Assembly: GCF_014284155.1 (NCBI RefSeq)
Contig: NZ_JACOFZ010000001.1
Coordinates: 124,001-188,000 of the forward strand
DNA length: 64,000 nt
Direction: 5' to 3'
Source of the DNA: Affinundibacterium nitidum
Lineage (GTDB): Bacteria > Pseudomonadota > Gammaproteobacteria > Burkholderiales > Burkholderiaceae_D
Below, piece by piece: positions 35,845 through 44,787 of this stretch. Position 1 is the first letter of the stretch, and every line of letters starts with the position of its first letter. Both the position numbers and the translations under genes were made by a program. The notes below the pieces were generated by a model, which was not told the origin of the DNA, ran no database searches, and saw nothing but the letters and a program-made list of their open reading frames with translations.

Positions 35845-37668
35845 TTAAGCACTCAAGCGTTCAACAACTTTGCAGCCATCGAGCAAGAACGACAAACTAA
35901 TCACGAGCACCAATTCACCTTCAGCAGAACGCGCCGTTCCAGTAATGCCTGGGGTTGAGATGCAAGTGAGCGGCTTGATGACGAGGTCTGAAGTGCCGTC
36001 CACAGAATCTACTGAAATGATGTAAGGATTCGGTGCTGCAATGACAATCCCTACTTTTTCTGTACTCTTTTCGTAACCAAGAACTTGTCCTAGCGAACGA
36101 ATTGGAAGAGGGCGTCCCAAGTCGCGTAAGACTGGTTGACCGCCTACGCTTTCAAACGAATCTGGCAATTCGACCACACGTTGAACTGTTGCCATCGGTA
36201 ACGCCAAGGAAGCGCCAGCACAACGGACTAACATCGTAGGTACGATCGACAACTCGATCGGCAAACGAATGATAAAGGTAGTGCCTTTGCCTAATTGTGA
36301 ATTGATGCGAATCGCCCCACGATGACGTTCTACTGCGGTTTTTACCACGTCCATACCCACGCCACGACCGGAGACACTTGACGCTACCTCTTTTGTCGAG
36401 AATCCTGGTAGGAAAACGAGTTGGAAAGCCTCATCGTCAGTCCGCGCTTCATGTGAGTTAATAAGGCCTTTAGAAATCGCTTTTTCACGGAGGCGATTCG
36501 CGTCCATACCTTTGCCGTCATCTGTCACTTCGATCATGACACTACTGGATTCTTGCCATGCTTTGAGCAAAATCTTCGCTCTCGCTGGCTTAGTGGTTGA
36601 TGCACGTTCTTCGCCAGTTTCAATACCATGATCCAGCGAGTTACGAAGCATATGCACGAGTGGATCGTAAAGGCTATCGACGACCACACGATCAACCTCT
36701 GTTTCCGCACCGGAAATTTCGAGATCCACATCTTTGCCAAGATCTTTGGCAAGTTCACGAATCAAGCGAGGGAATTTCTGGAACAAGCGCCCCACAGGCT
36801 GCATCCGGGTGGCTAAGGTCGCACGTTGTAGTTCTGTCGAGTAGCGTGAGGCGCGATTCAGTGTTTCCGTCAACGCTGACATTAATGGCGCCGCGTCACC
36901 GTCAAAAGTAAATTGGGAAAGCTTTTCAAGTAATACTGCTGCTTGGTTTGCGGCTTGGACTGATTCGCCAGCAACCTCGAGCAGCACATCTAGTTTCACA
37001 GCATCGATCCTGATGCTTTCCTCTTTAAGTGGCGCAGCTTGCTTAACGTCATTGGTCGCAAGTGAGGTTTTGACGGCTTCCTGCTCTTGTTTGATGACAG
37101 GAGAAACGATTTCTTTTTCAGGTAAAGTTCCTGCAGGTGTCACTGCGCGATAGTAGTCTTCCCAAGGCACATCGCCACTTACGATTGGTGCTGCACTAGC
37201 GGCGTTGCTTGCAACTGGAGCTGCTTCAGCGGGTTTTGGTGCAGCAACAGGCTTGGTTTCGGATTTGCCGGAGGACGCGGGTTCTTTACCGTCGATCGCG
37301 TCATTAAGCGCCTTCTCTAAATGCGCTGGCATCGTAGACAGTTGATCTGGTTCAGTGCCGTTTGACAGCGCAGTCAACTGATCTGAAACAAATCCACTGG
37401 CCTCGAGAGCCGCCTCTATCGCAAAAGGGGTAACGGGTGATTTGCCTGTTCTTAGGGCATCAAACAAATTTTCGGTCAGATGGCATGCAGAAACCATCGC
37501 TGACAGATTCATAAAACCTGCGCCGCCCTTGATGGTGTGGAACGATCTAAATACCGCGTTGAGGGTATTCATATCCCCTGGGTTGCGTTGAAGCGAAAGC
37601 AGGTGCTCTTCTACGTTGATCGCCAAATCCAATGCCTCAACGACAAATTCTTTGAGCATGTCATCCAT
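35845..37668 (-). CDS. cheA: Chemotaxis histidine kinase CheA, apparently lacking P2
   Basis: 607 residues. The P1 phosphotransfer domain carries the phospho-His at residue 44 (SFHTIKGGAGF). An Ala/Pro-rich linker (about 125-200) occupies the place where the P2 CheY-binding domain normally sits. P3 dimerisation (about 205-275) follows. The P4 ATPase has the N-box MLRNSLDHGIE, G1 DDGKGMD, and F/G2 FLPGFSTKEVASSVSGRGVGMD. P5 is a CheW-like domain. Its ATG follows the cheZ stop with no gap. No receptors, cheW, cheY or flagellar genes are in the window, so partners are elsewhere. Confidence 0.93.
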   Translation of the reverse strand: MDDMLKEFVVEALDLAINVEEHLLSLQRNPGDMNTLNAVFRSFHTIKGGAGFMNLSAMVSACHLTENLFDALRTGKSPVTPFAIEAALEASGFVSDQLTALSNGTEPDQLSTMPAHLEKALNDAIDGKEPASSGKSETKPVAAPKPAEAAPVASNAASAAPIVSGDVPWEDYYRAVTPAGTLPEKEIVSPVIKQEQEAVKTSLATNDVKQAAPLKEESIRIDAVKLDVLLEVAGESVQAANQAAVLLEKLSQFTFDGDAAPLMSALTETLNRASRYSTELQRATLATRMQPVGRLFQKFPRLIRELAKDLGKDVDLEISGAETEVDRVVVDSLYDPLVHMLRNSLDHGIETGEERASTTKPARAKILLKAWQESSSVMIEVTDDGKGMDANRLREKAISKGLINSHEARTDDEAFQLVFLPGFSTKEVASSVSGRGVGMDVVKTAVERHRGAIRINSQLGKGTTFIIRLPIELSIVPTMLVRCAGASLALPMATVQRVVELPDSFESVGGQPVLRDLGRPLPIRSLGQVLGYEKSTEKVGIVIAAPNPYIISVDSVDGTSDLVIKPLTCISTPGITGTARSAEGELVLVISLSFLLDGCKVVERLSA

Positions 37669-38409
37669 TTAGAAGCCCAGACTATCAAGGAGGTTATCAA
37701 CATCATCTTGTTCCAAAGCCGCGTTTGGAACCGATGGGCCTTCCATTAACTCAATCGCTTTTTCTTTGAGTTCTGTAGGAGCATTGTCGAGAAGAATCTG
37801 TGCCAATTCACGTTCAACCGCTTGCGTAATAACCAGAACTTTCTTAATCAACTGTCCCGTCAGATCTTGGAAATCCTGTGCCATCATAATGTCCAATAGA
37901 CGTGCTTTTTCAGCATCTGTGGCTGCTAGAACTTTATTGGCAAAAGATTTGGAATCCGCAGAGAGTAATTTAAACTCATCTATGCTCATCTTGCCAGCAA
38001 ACAGACTTTCCCAACGTTCATCGATATCTTTTGCGGTTTTACCCAAAGCGTCTTGCTCAGGTATGCCTACGTCGGTCGCGTTGAGAACTTTGTTTGCGGC
38101 TTGCTCTGTTAGGCTCGCTACGTACTCAAGTCGGCCTTGCGCATCTGCTATCTGTGAAGCGACGTCAGACAATGAACGGTCATAACCTAGTTCGCGCATA
38201 GAGTCATGCATCATCCTGACCAAGCCACCTAAACGATCAAACATCGGTCTAGATGCATCAGGCTCTTTACTTGGCTGTAACTTATGAGCTGAAGCAGGGT
38301 CCTCACTTGGCGTTGGTTCCGGAGTTGCGGGTGCTGCGGGTGCCGAAGAAGCGTGTTGGCTTGCCATTTCTTCGAAAAGTGCATCTAGATCATCTGCTGA
38401 ATCGGTCAT
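37669..38409 (-). CDS. cheZ: CheY-phosphate phosphatase CheZ
   Basis: 246 residues. The N-terminal third is a Pro/Ala-rich disordered stretch (SSAPAAPATPEPTPSEDP). Then comes the long helical hairpin with the catalytic Gln region QDFQDLTGQLIKKV. The C-terminal CheY-binding helix ends DDVDNLLDSLGF, nearly identical to the E. coli CheZ tail. It dephosphorylates CheY-P to end the motor-reversal signal. It is the first gene of the pair, its TAA directly followed by the cheA ATG. Confidence 0.94.
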   Translation of the reverse strand: MTDSADDLDALFEEMASQHASSAPAAPATPEPTPSEDPASAHKLQPSKEPDASRPMFDRLGGLVRMMHDSMRELGYDRSLSDVASQIADAQGRLEYVASLTEQAANKVLNATDVGIPEQDALGKTAKDIDERWESLFAGKMSIDEFKLLSADSKSFANKVLAATDAEKARLLDIMMAQDFQDLTGQLIKKVLVITQAVERELAQILLDNAPTELKEKAIELMEGPSVPNAALEQDDVDNLLDSLGF

Positions 38410-38638
38410 AATCCTTGATTCTCCATAATCGCCATAAATGTGATGCGAGTTGATTTATCGTGACGCTTGCCAGTCTGGAACCTTACTTCAACACGTATTT
38501 TCGCCACTTTTTTTATAGTGGTTTTATAGCATTGAAAACTCTAAAAAATTTACTGGCAGTAACAAGTCCTGCATGTTGTAAGCATAACCCTGAGCAACAA
38601 AATTTGTCACCACTTTATTCAAATTTTGGTGAAATTAA

Positions 38639-39085
38639 TTACAAACCTTGCGGATTTGCAACTAACCGCGTCACAAATTGCTCTGGTGTCTCAATTGAGA
38701 ATAGGCCGAGTGCCTTGGTTTTACGGGCTAACTTGAGTAAGGCCTTATCCTTACTAACTAACACTGCAACCTCCGCGTCGCGGCTGATTTCAAGAAATTT
38801 TTGATCATCCTTGTCTGTGCAGATTGGTAGGCGAAGCTGTTTCGCTGGAAAATTTTGAACCGAAATGAATTCATCAAAACTTGCTACAATCGCGCCTCGA
38901 TTCTGATCGTCGACCGGCAGGTGAGGGTAGTGAAGAACGGCAAGCCATTCTTCACGACAGTCATCGCGAGTGATGGCATGCAGGGACTTGTCTGCGAGCG
39001 CATTCATAATTGGAGTCCAGCGTGGATCGTGGAAAGCGAATAGATCCAAGCAGACGTTTGTATCGAGAACTATTTTGAGACTCAT
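38639..39085 (-). CDS. PIN-domain protein, putative toxin of COG1569 type
   Basis: The start is ATG 39085 (MSLKIVLDTNVCLDLF), giving 148 residues; the longer frame from TTG 39106 is unlikely. The PIN nuclease acids are visible: LDTNV (first Asp), the central RDDCREEWLAVLHY (acidic residues), and ICTDKDDQKFLEIS near the C-terminal third. It is therefore a probable metal-dependent RNase of the COG1569 'putative toxin' group. No antitoxin gene is adjacent on either side: cheZ is 229 bases away and the yaaA gene is divergent. It may work alone or have a distant partner. Function inferred from fold only. Confidence 0.8.
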   Translation of the reverse strand: MSLKIVLDTNVCLDLFAFHDPRWTPIMNALADKSLHAITRDDCREEWLAVLHYPHLPVDDQNRGAIVASFDEFISVQNFPAKQLRLPICTDKDDQKFLEISRDAEVAVLVSKDKALLKLARKTKALGLFSIETPEQFVTRLVANPQGL

Positions 39086-39194
39086 GCACGCCTTTTTTGG
39101 GGACAAAAGAGATTACTTGCTCGTCTGGACATATTGGTATCTTCGTCCAGCGGGAAGTTGGTTTATTAATTTAGTAGTTGTTGATAAGGTAATT

Positions 39195-39971
39195 ATGCTT
39201 TTTCTGCTTTCACCTGCGAAGAGTCTTGATTTTGAGACGCCGTTAAAACTGAAGTCGGCTACAGAAGCACAGTTTCTGCAGCAAGCCCAGCAATTGGCGA
39301 ATACTGCAGCAAAACTTAGCTCGACTCAACTGCAAACTTTGATGGATATTTCTCCTGCATTGGCTGAACTCAATCGAGCCCGCTTTCAAGAGTGGCAAAT
39401 CGAACATCCAATTGAGCATGGAGCAAGACAGGCAGTGATGGCATTTGATGGCGACGTCTACGACGGTCTCGACGCAAAGAACCTAACAAAATCCGATCTG
39501 AATTATCTTCAAAAGCATTTGCGTATTTTATCAGGCCTATATGGTTTGCTGCGACCGTTTGATGCAATTAGGCCCTATCGACTTGAAATGGGAAGTCAGT
39601 TGAAAACTAGGGATGCGAAGAATCTTTATGAGTTCTGGGGTGATCGGCTATCGCAAGCCGTCAATGAACATGTCAGCGAAATCAACTCTAAGGTAGTTGT
39701 TAACTTGGCTTCGGAAGAGTACTTTAAGTCGATTAGACTTTCTTCGTTGAATGTAAAGGTAATTACACCGATTTTTGAAGACTTCTCAAATGGAAAATTT
39801 AAGATCGTTTCATTTTTTGCCAAGCGTGCTCGTGGCTCCATGGTGCGTTACTGTGCATTAAATAGGCTGAAGCAAGTGAAAGCGCTGAAGCAATTTGACC
39901 ATGATGGTTACCACTTTTGCGAGGAAGTATCGACTGATACACGCTGGGTCTTTCGTCGAATGCCTGCATAA
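39195..39971 (+). CDS. yaaA: Peroxide-stress protein YaaA
   Basis: The start is ATG 39195 (MLFLLSPAKSLDFETP), the conserved N-terminus; the open frame extends upstream to 38970, but that part is not conserved and overlaps the PIN gene. 258 residues. The family motifs LSPAKSLDF, the LYGLLRPFDAIRPYRLEMG segment, and YFKSIRL and RGSMVRYC are present. YaaA (DUF328) is part of the peroxide response and lowers intracellular free iron damage in E. coli, with a DNA-binding fold. Monocistronic; the terminator follows directly. Confidence 0.95.
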   Translation: MLFLLSPAKSLDFETPLKLKSATEAQFLQQAQQLANTAAKLSSTQLQTLMDISPALAELNRARFQEWQIEHPIEHGARQAVMAFDGDVYDGLDAKNLTKSDLNYLQKHLRILSGLYGLLRPFDAIRPYRLEMGSQLKTRDAKNLYEFWGDRLSQAVNEHVSEINSKVVVNLASEEYFKSIRLSSLNVKVITPIFEDFSNGKFKIVSFFAKRARGSMVRYCALNRLKQVKALKQFDHDGYHFCEEVSTDTRWVFRRMPA

Positions 39972-39999
39972 AAAAAGCCCCAACATGGGGCTTTTTTTT
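39970..39999. terminator. Bidirectional terminator between yaaA and bamD
   Basis: AAAAAAGCCCCA pairs with TGGGGCTTTTTT around ACA, with A and T runs on both sides. Confidence 0.93.
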
Positions 40000-40010
40000 A
40001 GATTAGCAAC

Positions 40011-40826
40011 TTAGTTCCAGAATTTCCACCAAGATTTCTGTTTGTCGCCATTTGCCAGTACTGTGCTATTCGGGAAGTTTTTCTCGTACACTCGCTTAGC
40101 ATCGTCACGTAATTCTTTCATTCCCATGGCGTCATAAGACTTAATTAGTACAACCAACGCTTCTTCAATTGCAGGAGCGTCTGGATACTCTTTGATAGCC
40201 GCTTGAGCACGATTTGCTGCCGCGAGGTAGGCGTTGCGACGCAAGTAATATTTGGCAACGTGAAGATCATATTGTGCCAAAGAATTAACTAAATATTTCA
40301 TACGCAACAGGGCGTCAGGAGTGTACTTGCTATTCGGATATTGCGTAACGAGCTCTTTAAATGCATCAAACGAATCGCGGGTCGCCTTTGGATCACGCTC
40401 TGTAATGTCTTGATTTGCGATAACGCTGAGGAAGCCCATGTCATCGTTGAAATTAACCAGTCCACGCAAATAGTACATGTAGTCGACATTAGGATGGTTT
40501 GGGTGAAGTTTAATAAAGCGATCAACTGCGGCTAAAGCCTGCGCAGATTCACCCTGCTTGTAATAAGCATAAGCAATTTCCAGTTGTGCTTGTTGTGCAT
40601 ATGTGCCGAAAGGAAAACGTGACTCGAGCTTTTCAAACAGCTGAACGGATCTTTCGTAACTGCCAGAAGCCAATTCTTCCTTAGCTTCAGCGTATAATTT
40701 CTCAGCTGGCCAATTTTTACTCTCTTCAACTCGATCGCCAAAGATTCCACAGCCAGAAAGCGATATCAAGAGTGTGAGACCGAACAACTTTACATATTTG
40801 ATTTGCATAAACTTTTTCGTGTGCAT
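40011..40826 (-). CDS. bamD: Outer-membrane assembly lipoprotein BamD
   Basis: 271 residues; a second ATG at 40808 (MQIKYVKLFG) would give 265. The signal ends in lipobox LSGC (SLSGCGIFGD). The body is TPR-like helical repeats with motifs GSYERSVQLFEKLESRFPFGTYAQQAQLEIAYAYYK and RFIKLHPNHPNVDYMYYLRGLVNF. BamD is the essential partner of BamA in inserting outer-membrane beta-barrels. It is divergent from rluD by 25 bases, a common arrangement in proteobacteria. Confidence 0.95.
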   Translation of the reverse strand: MHTKKFMQIKYVKLFGLTLLISLSGCGIFGDRVEESKNWPAEKLYAEAKEELASGSYERSVQLFEKLESRFPFGTYAQQAQLEIAYAYYKQGESAQALAAVDRFIKLHPNHPNVDYMYYLRGLVNFNDDMGFLSVIANQDITERDPKATRDSFDAFKELVTQYPNSKYTPDALLRMKYLVNSLAQYDLHVAKYYLRRNAYLAAANRAQAAIKEYPDAPAIEEALVVLIKSYDAMGMKELRDDAKRVYEKNFPNSTVLANGDKQKSWWKFWN

Positions 40827-40851
40827 GAGAATAACTTACGGATTATAGCCG

Positions 40852-41883
40852 ATGGCAATTAATGTGATACCAACAGATTCAACGATTTTAACCGATAGTT
40901 TGCTTGAAATTGATGAAACTGAGTTAGAAGAATCTGCAGAACAGGAAACTTCCCCCGAAATTATCGAGCTTAAATTGCCCGCAAGCATTTGCGGCGAGCG
41001 TCTGGACAAGGCATTGTCTAAACTGATTCCGCAATATTCAAGAGGGCGAATTCAAAAGTGGATTGAAGATGGTTTTGTTACTGTAGATGGTGAGAAGTCG
41101 AAAATTAAGACCACAATGCTCGGAGATGAGTTAGTAGTCATCAAGCCGCAAGCAGCGCCAGACGAGGGGGCATTCTCTCCTGAAGATATTCCGATTCAAA
41201 TTGTCTATGAAGATGAGAGCATTATGGTCATTAACAAGCCAGCTGGGTTGGTGGTTCACCCTGCTGCCGGCAATTGGTCTGGTACCTTGCTTAATGCCTT
41301 ACTGTTTCACCGTCCTGCACTAGTCAATTTACCAAGAGCTGGTATTGTTCATCGCTTAGATAAAGATACTTCCGGTTTGATGGTGGTTGCCAAAACCTTA
41401 ACAGCGCAAACCGAATTGGTGCGCCAGCTGCAAGCACGTACGGTTTCGCGTGAATACTATGCGCTCGTTTGGGGAACCCCGATCACGAGCGGCACTGTTG
41501 ATGCCGCGATTGCTCGACATAATCGCGATAGACTAAAGATGGCAGTTTCTTATAGCGTCTTGGCGAAACCTGCTGTAACTCATTATCAGCGTGTCGCAAC
41601 TGGAATGCTTGAGCGCTTTCCAGTTAGTCTAGTTAGCTGCAAGCTGGAGACTGGGCGAACGCATCAGATTCGTGTGCATATGCTTTCTTTAGGCTTTCCG
41701 TTAGTGGGCGATACTCTCTACGGTAAGCAGCATTTAGCCCGATTTTTCCATCGTCAAGCATTGCAAGCGCGAAAGCTAGGCTTGGTTCATCCCGTGAGCG
41801 GTGATTATGTCGAGTGGCGTATTCCGCTTGAAAACGATTTTGCCGATTTGTTAGTGCAAGCAGGTATGCAGGTTCCTCAATAG
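40852..41883 (+). CDS. rluD: Ribosomal large subunit pseudouridine synthase D
   Basis: 343 residues. An acidic N-terminal leader (about 1-45) precedes an S4 RNA-binding domain (ERLDKALSKLIPQYSRGRIQKWIEDG). Then comes the RluA-family catalytic domain with HRLDKDTSGLMVVAK, where the Asp is catalytic, and ETGRTHQIRVHML. It makes pseudouridines in helix 69 of 23S rRNA. It is divergent from bamD and immediately followed (12 bases) by pgeF, the usual rluD-pgeF order. Confidence 0.95.
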   Translation: MAINVIPTDSTILTDSLLEIDETELEESAEQETSPEIIELKLPASICGERLDKALSKLIPQYSRGRIQKWIEDGFVTVDGEKSKIKTTMLGDELVVIKPQAAPDEGAFSPEDIPIQIVYEDESIMVINKPAGLVVHPAAGNWSGTLLNALLFHRPALVNLPRAGIVHRLDKDTSGLMVVAKTLTAQTELVRQLQARTVSREYYALVWGTPITSGTVDAAIARHNRDRLKMAVSYSVLAKPAVTHYQRVATGMLERFPVSLVSCKLETGRTHQIRVHMLSLGFPLVGDTLYGKQHLARFFHRQALQARKLGLVHPVSGDYVEWRIPLENDFADLLVQAGMQVPQ

Positions 41884-41895
41884 GGTGAGTTGAGT

Positions 41896-42657
41896 ATGAA
41901 ACTGAGTGGCTCGTGGATCGTTCCAGATTGGCCAGGTAAACCTGCAAATGTAAAGGCTATGTCGACTACACGTTTTGGTGGATGTAGTGCAGCGCCATTC
42001 GATGATGGTGTGGGCGGTTTAGGCTGGAATCTCGGTGATCACGTTGGTGACTCTGCAACGGCGGTCAATACAAATCGAGATTTATTGCAAAGCTTCTTGC
42101 CTACGCCTGTCACATTCTTATCACAAATTCATGGCAATATGGCAGTGGATGCGGAGTCCTTAAGCGCTGGGTGCGAGGCAGATGCGGTGTTTAGCGCGAT
42201 GCCTTTGCAGGTGTGTGCAGTGATGACAGCAGATTGTTTGCCAGTCTTGTTTAGTGCTGCTGATGGAAGTTGTGTGGCGGCTGCTCATGCGGGTTGGCGT
42301 GGATTGGCGGATGGGGTTTTGGCCAACACTGTCGAAAAAATGCGATCGAAGGGAGCTCAAGGGATCACCGCTTGGTTGGGGCCAGCGATCGGCCCAAATC
42401 AGTTTGAGGTTGGTGAGGAACTGATCACCATCTTCGAGCGAGGTTTCGGCTCAGTAAGCCACTGCTTTAGATCAAGCGGTGTGCCCGGTAAATACCTCGC
42501 AAACTTATATGCGCTTGCGAGTATCAGTTTGAAGCAATGTGGTGTTGCGCAGGTGTACGGCGGAGATTACTGTACTTACAGCGATCCATCGCGCTTTTAT
42601 TCGTACCGTCGCGATAAAAGGACAGGGCGTATGGCTACTCTGATTTGGCGCGAGTAG
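41896..42657 (+). CDS. pgeF: PgeF (YfiH) laccase-domain protein, peptidoglycan editing factor
   Basis: The start is ATG 41896 (MKLSGSWIVPDWPG), 12 bases after rluD, with GGTGAG as ribosome site; 253 residues. The family metal/active-site residues are in TADCLPVLFS and AAAHAGWRGLADGV, and the substrate-binding YCTYSDPSRFYSYRRD near the end. In E. coli it removes wrongly incorporated Ser-containing muropeptide precursors; older annotation as polyphenol oxidase is possible too. Its 3' end overlaps a convergent small membrane protein gene by 23 bases. Confidence 0.94.
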   Translation: MKLSGSWIVPDWPGKPANVKAMSTTRFGGCSAAPFDDGVGGLGWNLGDHVGDSATAVNTNRDLLQSFLPTPVTFLSQIHGNMAVDAESLSAGCEADAVFSAMPLQVCAVMTADCLPVLFSAADGSCVAAAHAGWRGLADGVLANTVEKMRSKGAQGITAWLGPAIGPNQFEVGEELITIFERGFGSVSHCFRSSGVPGKYLANLYALASISLKQCGVAQVYGGDYCTYSDPSRFYSYRRDKRTGRMATLIWRE

Positions 42658-42877
42658 CTTCACTTGTTTGATCTAATGTAGCTTGCCGTTTCGCTTCGAA
42701 CTCCGCGTGTAGTTTACGTTTTCTGGCAGACGAACTTAGGATGTAGAGCACCAACGACAAAGGAATAATGCAGTAGAAAATGAAGGTCATTATGCCTGCG
42801 ATGAACGAAGATTCGGTTATCGCCATCATAAGAACGACAAAAATCCATGCGATTGCGATAAGATACAGAAAAGGCAT
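42635..42877 (-). CDS. Small two-segment membrane protein, unknown
   Basis: 80 residues with a good ribosome site (AGGAC). Two hydrophobic segments (about 3-24, LYLIAIAWIFVVLMMA; about 28-50, IMTFIFYCIIPLSLVLYIL) are followed by a basic helical tail (SARKRKLHAEFEAKRQ), so the tail is probably cytoplasmic. I do not recognise a family. The 3' end overlaps pgeF convergently, by 23 bases. Confidence 0.65.
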   Translation of the reverse strand: MPFLYLIAIAWIFVVLMMAITESSFIAGIMTFIFYCIIPLSLVLYILSSSARKRKLHAEFEAKRQATLDQTSEATRAKSE

Positions 42878-43021
42878 ATGGGTCCTAGAAAAAGCGATCG
42901 AAATGATGCAGTTTTTTCACACATTGATATAGATTCAAATGCGCGGGTGATTTGTATTGGACAATCGAACTGAAAGTATCATTTTAACTTAGTGTAGGCA
43001 AACTCTAAACGGGAAATGTAG

Positions 43022-44746
43022 ATGAGTGAAAACCCTCAAACCATGATGATGAATTGGATGCAGCAATGGATGAAGCAAAATCCTATGCAGGATTGGATTA
43101 AGCAAGATCCACAGAATTTGTTTGGAGCAGACTCCTCGATGCTCAAAACATTGAAAGATTTTGGTGCAGAGATTGACCCAGCGGTACTATCCCGTTTGCA
43201 ATCAGAATACCTTGTTGAGCTAGGTAATCTCTGGAAAGACTTTCTGTCGTCCAAGCTTCCCGAGTTTGATGATCGTCGCTTTTCTGCATCAGATTGGCAT
43301 AAGCAGACCATGCACGCCTATAACGTTGCTATCTATCTTCTTAATGCACGATTCCTGGGCTTGCTGACCGAAGCGGTCCAAGCTCCAGAAAAGAAGAAGC
43401 AGAAAATTCGATTCGCTGTACAACAAATGGTCGATGCAATGTCACCAGCCAACTTCCTGGCAACGAACCCCGAAGCACAAGCCAAAGTAATCGAAACTGG
43501 TGGAGAAAGTCTACGCCAAGGCATGAGCTTAATGCTCGAAGATATCCAAAAAGGTCGAATTTCATTGACGGATGAAGCTGCCTTTGAAGTAGGTCGCAAT
43601 GTGGCGACGACCGAAGGTACGGTTGTATTTGAAAACCGCTTATTCCAACTGATTCAGTATAAACCGCTGACTAAAACAGTTCATCAAACACCGCTATTAA
43701 TGGTGCCACCGTGCATCAATAAATTCTACATTCTTGACCTTCAACCTGAAAATTCATTGGTGCGTTATGCGGTTGAGCAAGGGCATACCGTATTTTTGGT
43801 CTCTTGGGCAAACCCTGATCAATCGATGACAGATGTGTCATGGGATGATTACATTGAGCAAGGTGCGATCACTGCAATTGAAACAGTTCAGGCAATTACA
43901 AAGCAGAGCAAAATTAATGCATTTGGTTTCTGTGTCGGTGGCACTATTGTGTCGACTGCCTTGGCCGTATTAGCCGATCGCGGGATTCATCCAGCAGCTA
44001 GCCTAACATTGCTCACCACTTTGCTTGATTTCTCTAATACAGGCGTATTAGATGTATTTGTCGATGAGCTACAAGTAAGCATGCGGGAACAAACAATCGG
44101 TCAAGGTGGCTTGTTGCCAGCACGGGATTTAGCCAGCACATTTTCCAGCTTGCGCCCCAATGATTTAGTTTGGAATTATGTTCAGTCAAATTATTTGAAG
44201 GGGCAAAAGCCACCTGCATTCGATCTGCTGTATTGGAACTCAGATAGTACGAATTTGCCAGGCCCAATGTTCTGCTGGTATCTGCGTAATACTTATCTCG
44301 AGAATAGTCTACGTGTGCCAGGAAAATTGAAGGTGGCTGGTAGCGCTGTAGATCTTGGCAAAATCGATGCCCCCGTTTTCATTTATGGCTCGCGCGAAGA
44401 TCATATCGTCCCTTGGCAGGCTGCTTATGCATCGGCAACTTTACTGAACCCTAAAAAGAAGTCTCGAAATCGCTTCATTTTGGGTGCTTCAGGTCATATA
44501 GCGGGTGTCATTAATCCAGCTTCGAAAAATAAACGTAATTACTGGGTAAACGACAAAATTCCAGCGGAAGCGCAGGCATGGTTCGATGATGCGACCGAGT
44601 GCCCAGGTAGTTGGTGGCCCGAATGGGCGGAATTTTTGTCAAATCATGGTGGCAAAATGGTAAAAGCACCTATCAAAGCGGGTGCAGTAGGGTATAGTGA
44701 GATTGAATCCGCACCAGGTCGTTATGTGAAAGTTCGTGCAGACTAA
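43022..44746 (+). CDS. phaC: Class I polyhydroxyalkanoate synthase
   Basis: 574 residues, normal for class I. An N-terminal substrate/granule-binding part (about 1-200) precedes the alpha/beta-hydrolase core. The lipase-like box is GFCVGG with the catalytic Cys. The catalytic Asp is in GSREDHIVPW and the His in GASGHIAGVINP. It polymerises (R)-3-hydroxyacyl-CoA, chiefly 3-hydroxybutyryl-CoA, on PHA granules. It is followed 41 bases later by phaB and then phaR; no phaA thiolase is in the operon here, so that gene is elsewhere. Confidence 0.96.
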   Translation: MSENPQTMMMNWMQQWMKQNPMQDWIKQDPQNLFGADSSMLKTLKDFGAEIDPAVLSRLQSEYLVELGNLWKDFLSSKLPEFDDRRFSASDWHKQTMHAYNVAIYLLNARFLGLLTEAVQAPEKKKQKIRFAVQQMVDAMSPANFLATNPEAQAKVIETGGESLRQGMSLMLEDIQKGRISLTDEAAFEVGRNVATTEGTVVFENRLFQLIQYKPLTKTVHQTPLLMVPPCINKFYILDLQPENSLVRYAVEQGHTVFLVSWANPDQSMTDVSWDDYIEQGAITAIETVQAITKQSKINAFGFCVGGTIVSTALAVLADRGIHPAASLTLLTTLLDFSNTGVLDVFVDELQVSMREQTIGQGGLLPARDLASTFSSLRPNDLVWNYVQSNYLKGQKPPAFDLLYWNSDSTNLPGPMFCWYLRNTYLENSLRVPGKLKVAGSAVDLGKIDAPVFIYGSREDHIVPWQAAYASATLLNPKKKSRNRFILGASGHIAGVINPASKNKRNYWVNDKIPAEAQAWFDDATECPGSWWPEWAEFLSNHGGKMVKAPIKAGAVGYSEIESAPGRYVKVRAD

Positions 44747-44787
44747 GTTAGTAGTTGTAGTACACCTTTATAAAATGGAGATTATGT

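Noticed and set aside
38970-39194. N-terminal extension of the yaaA frame (75 extra codons)
   Set aside because: It overlaps the PIN gene on the other strand and lacks conserved sequence; the YaaA family begins at MLFLLSPAK (39195).
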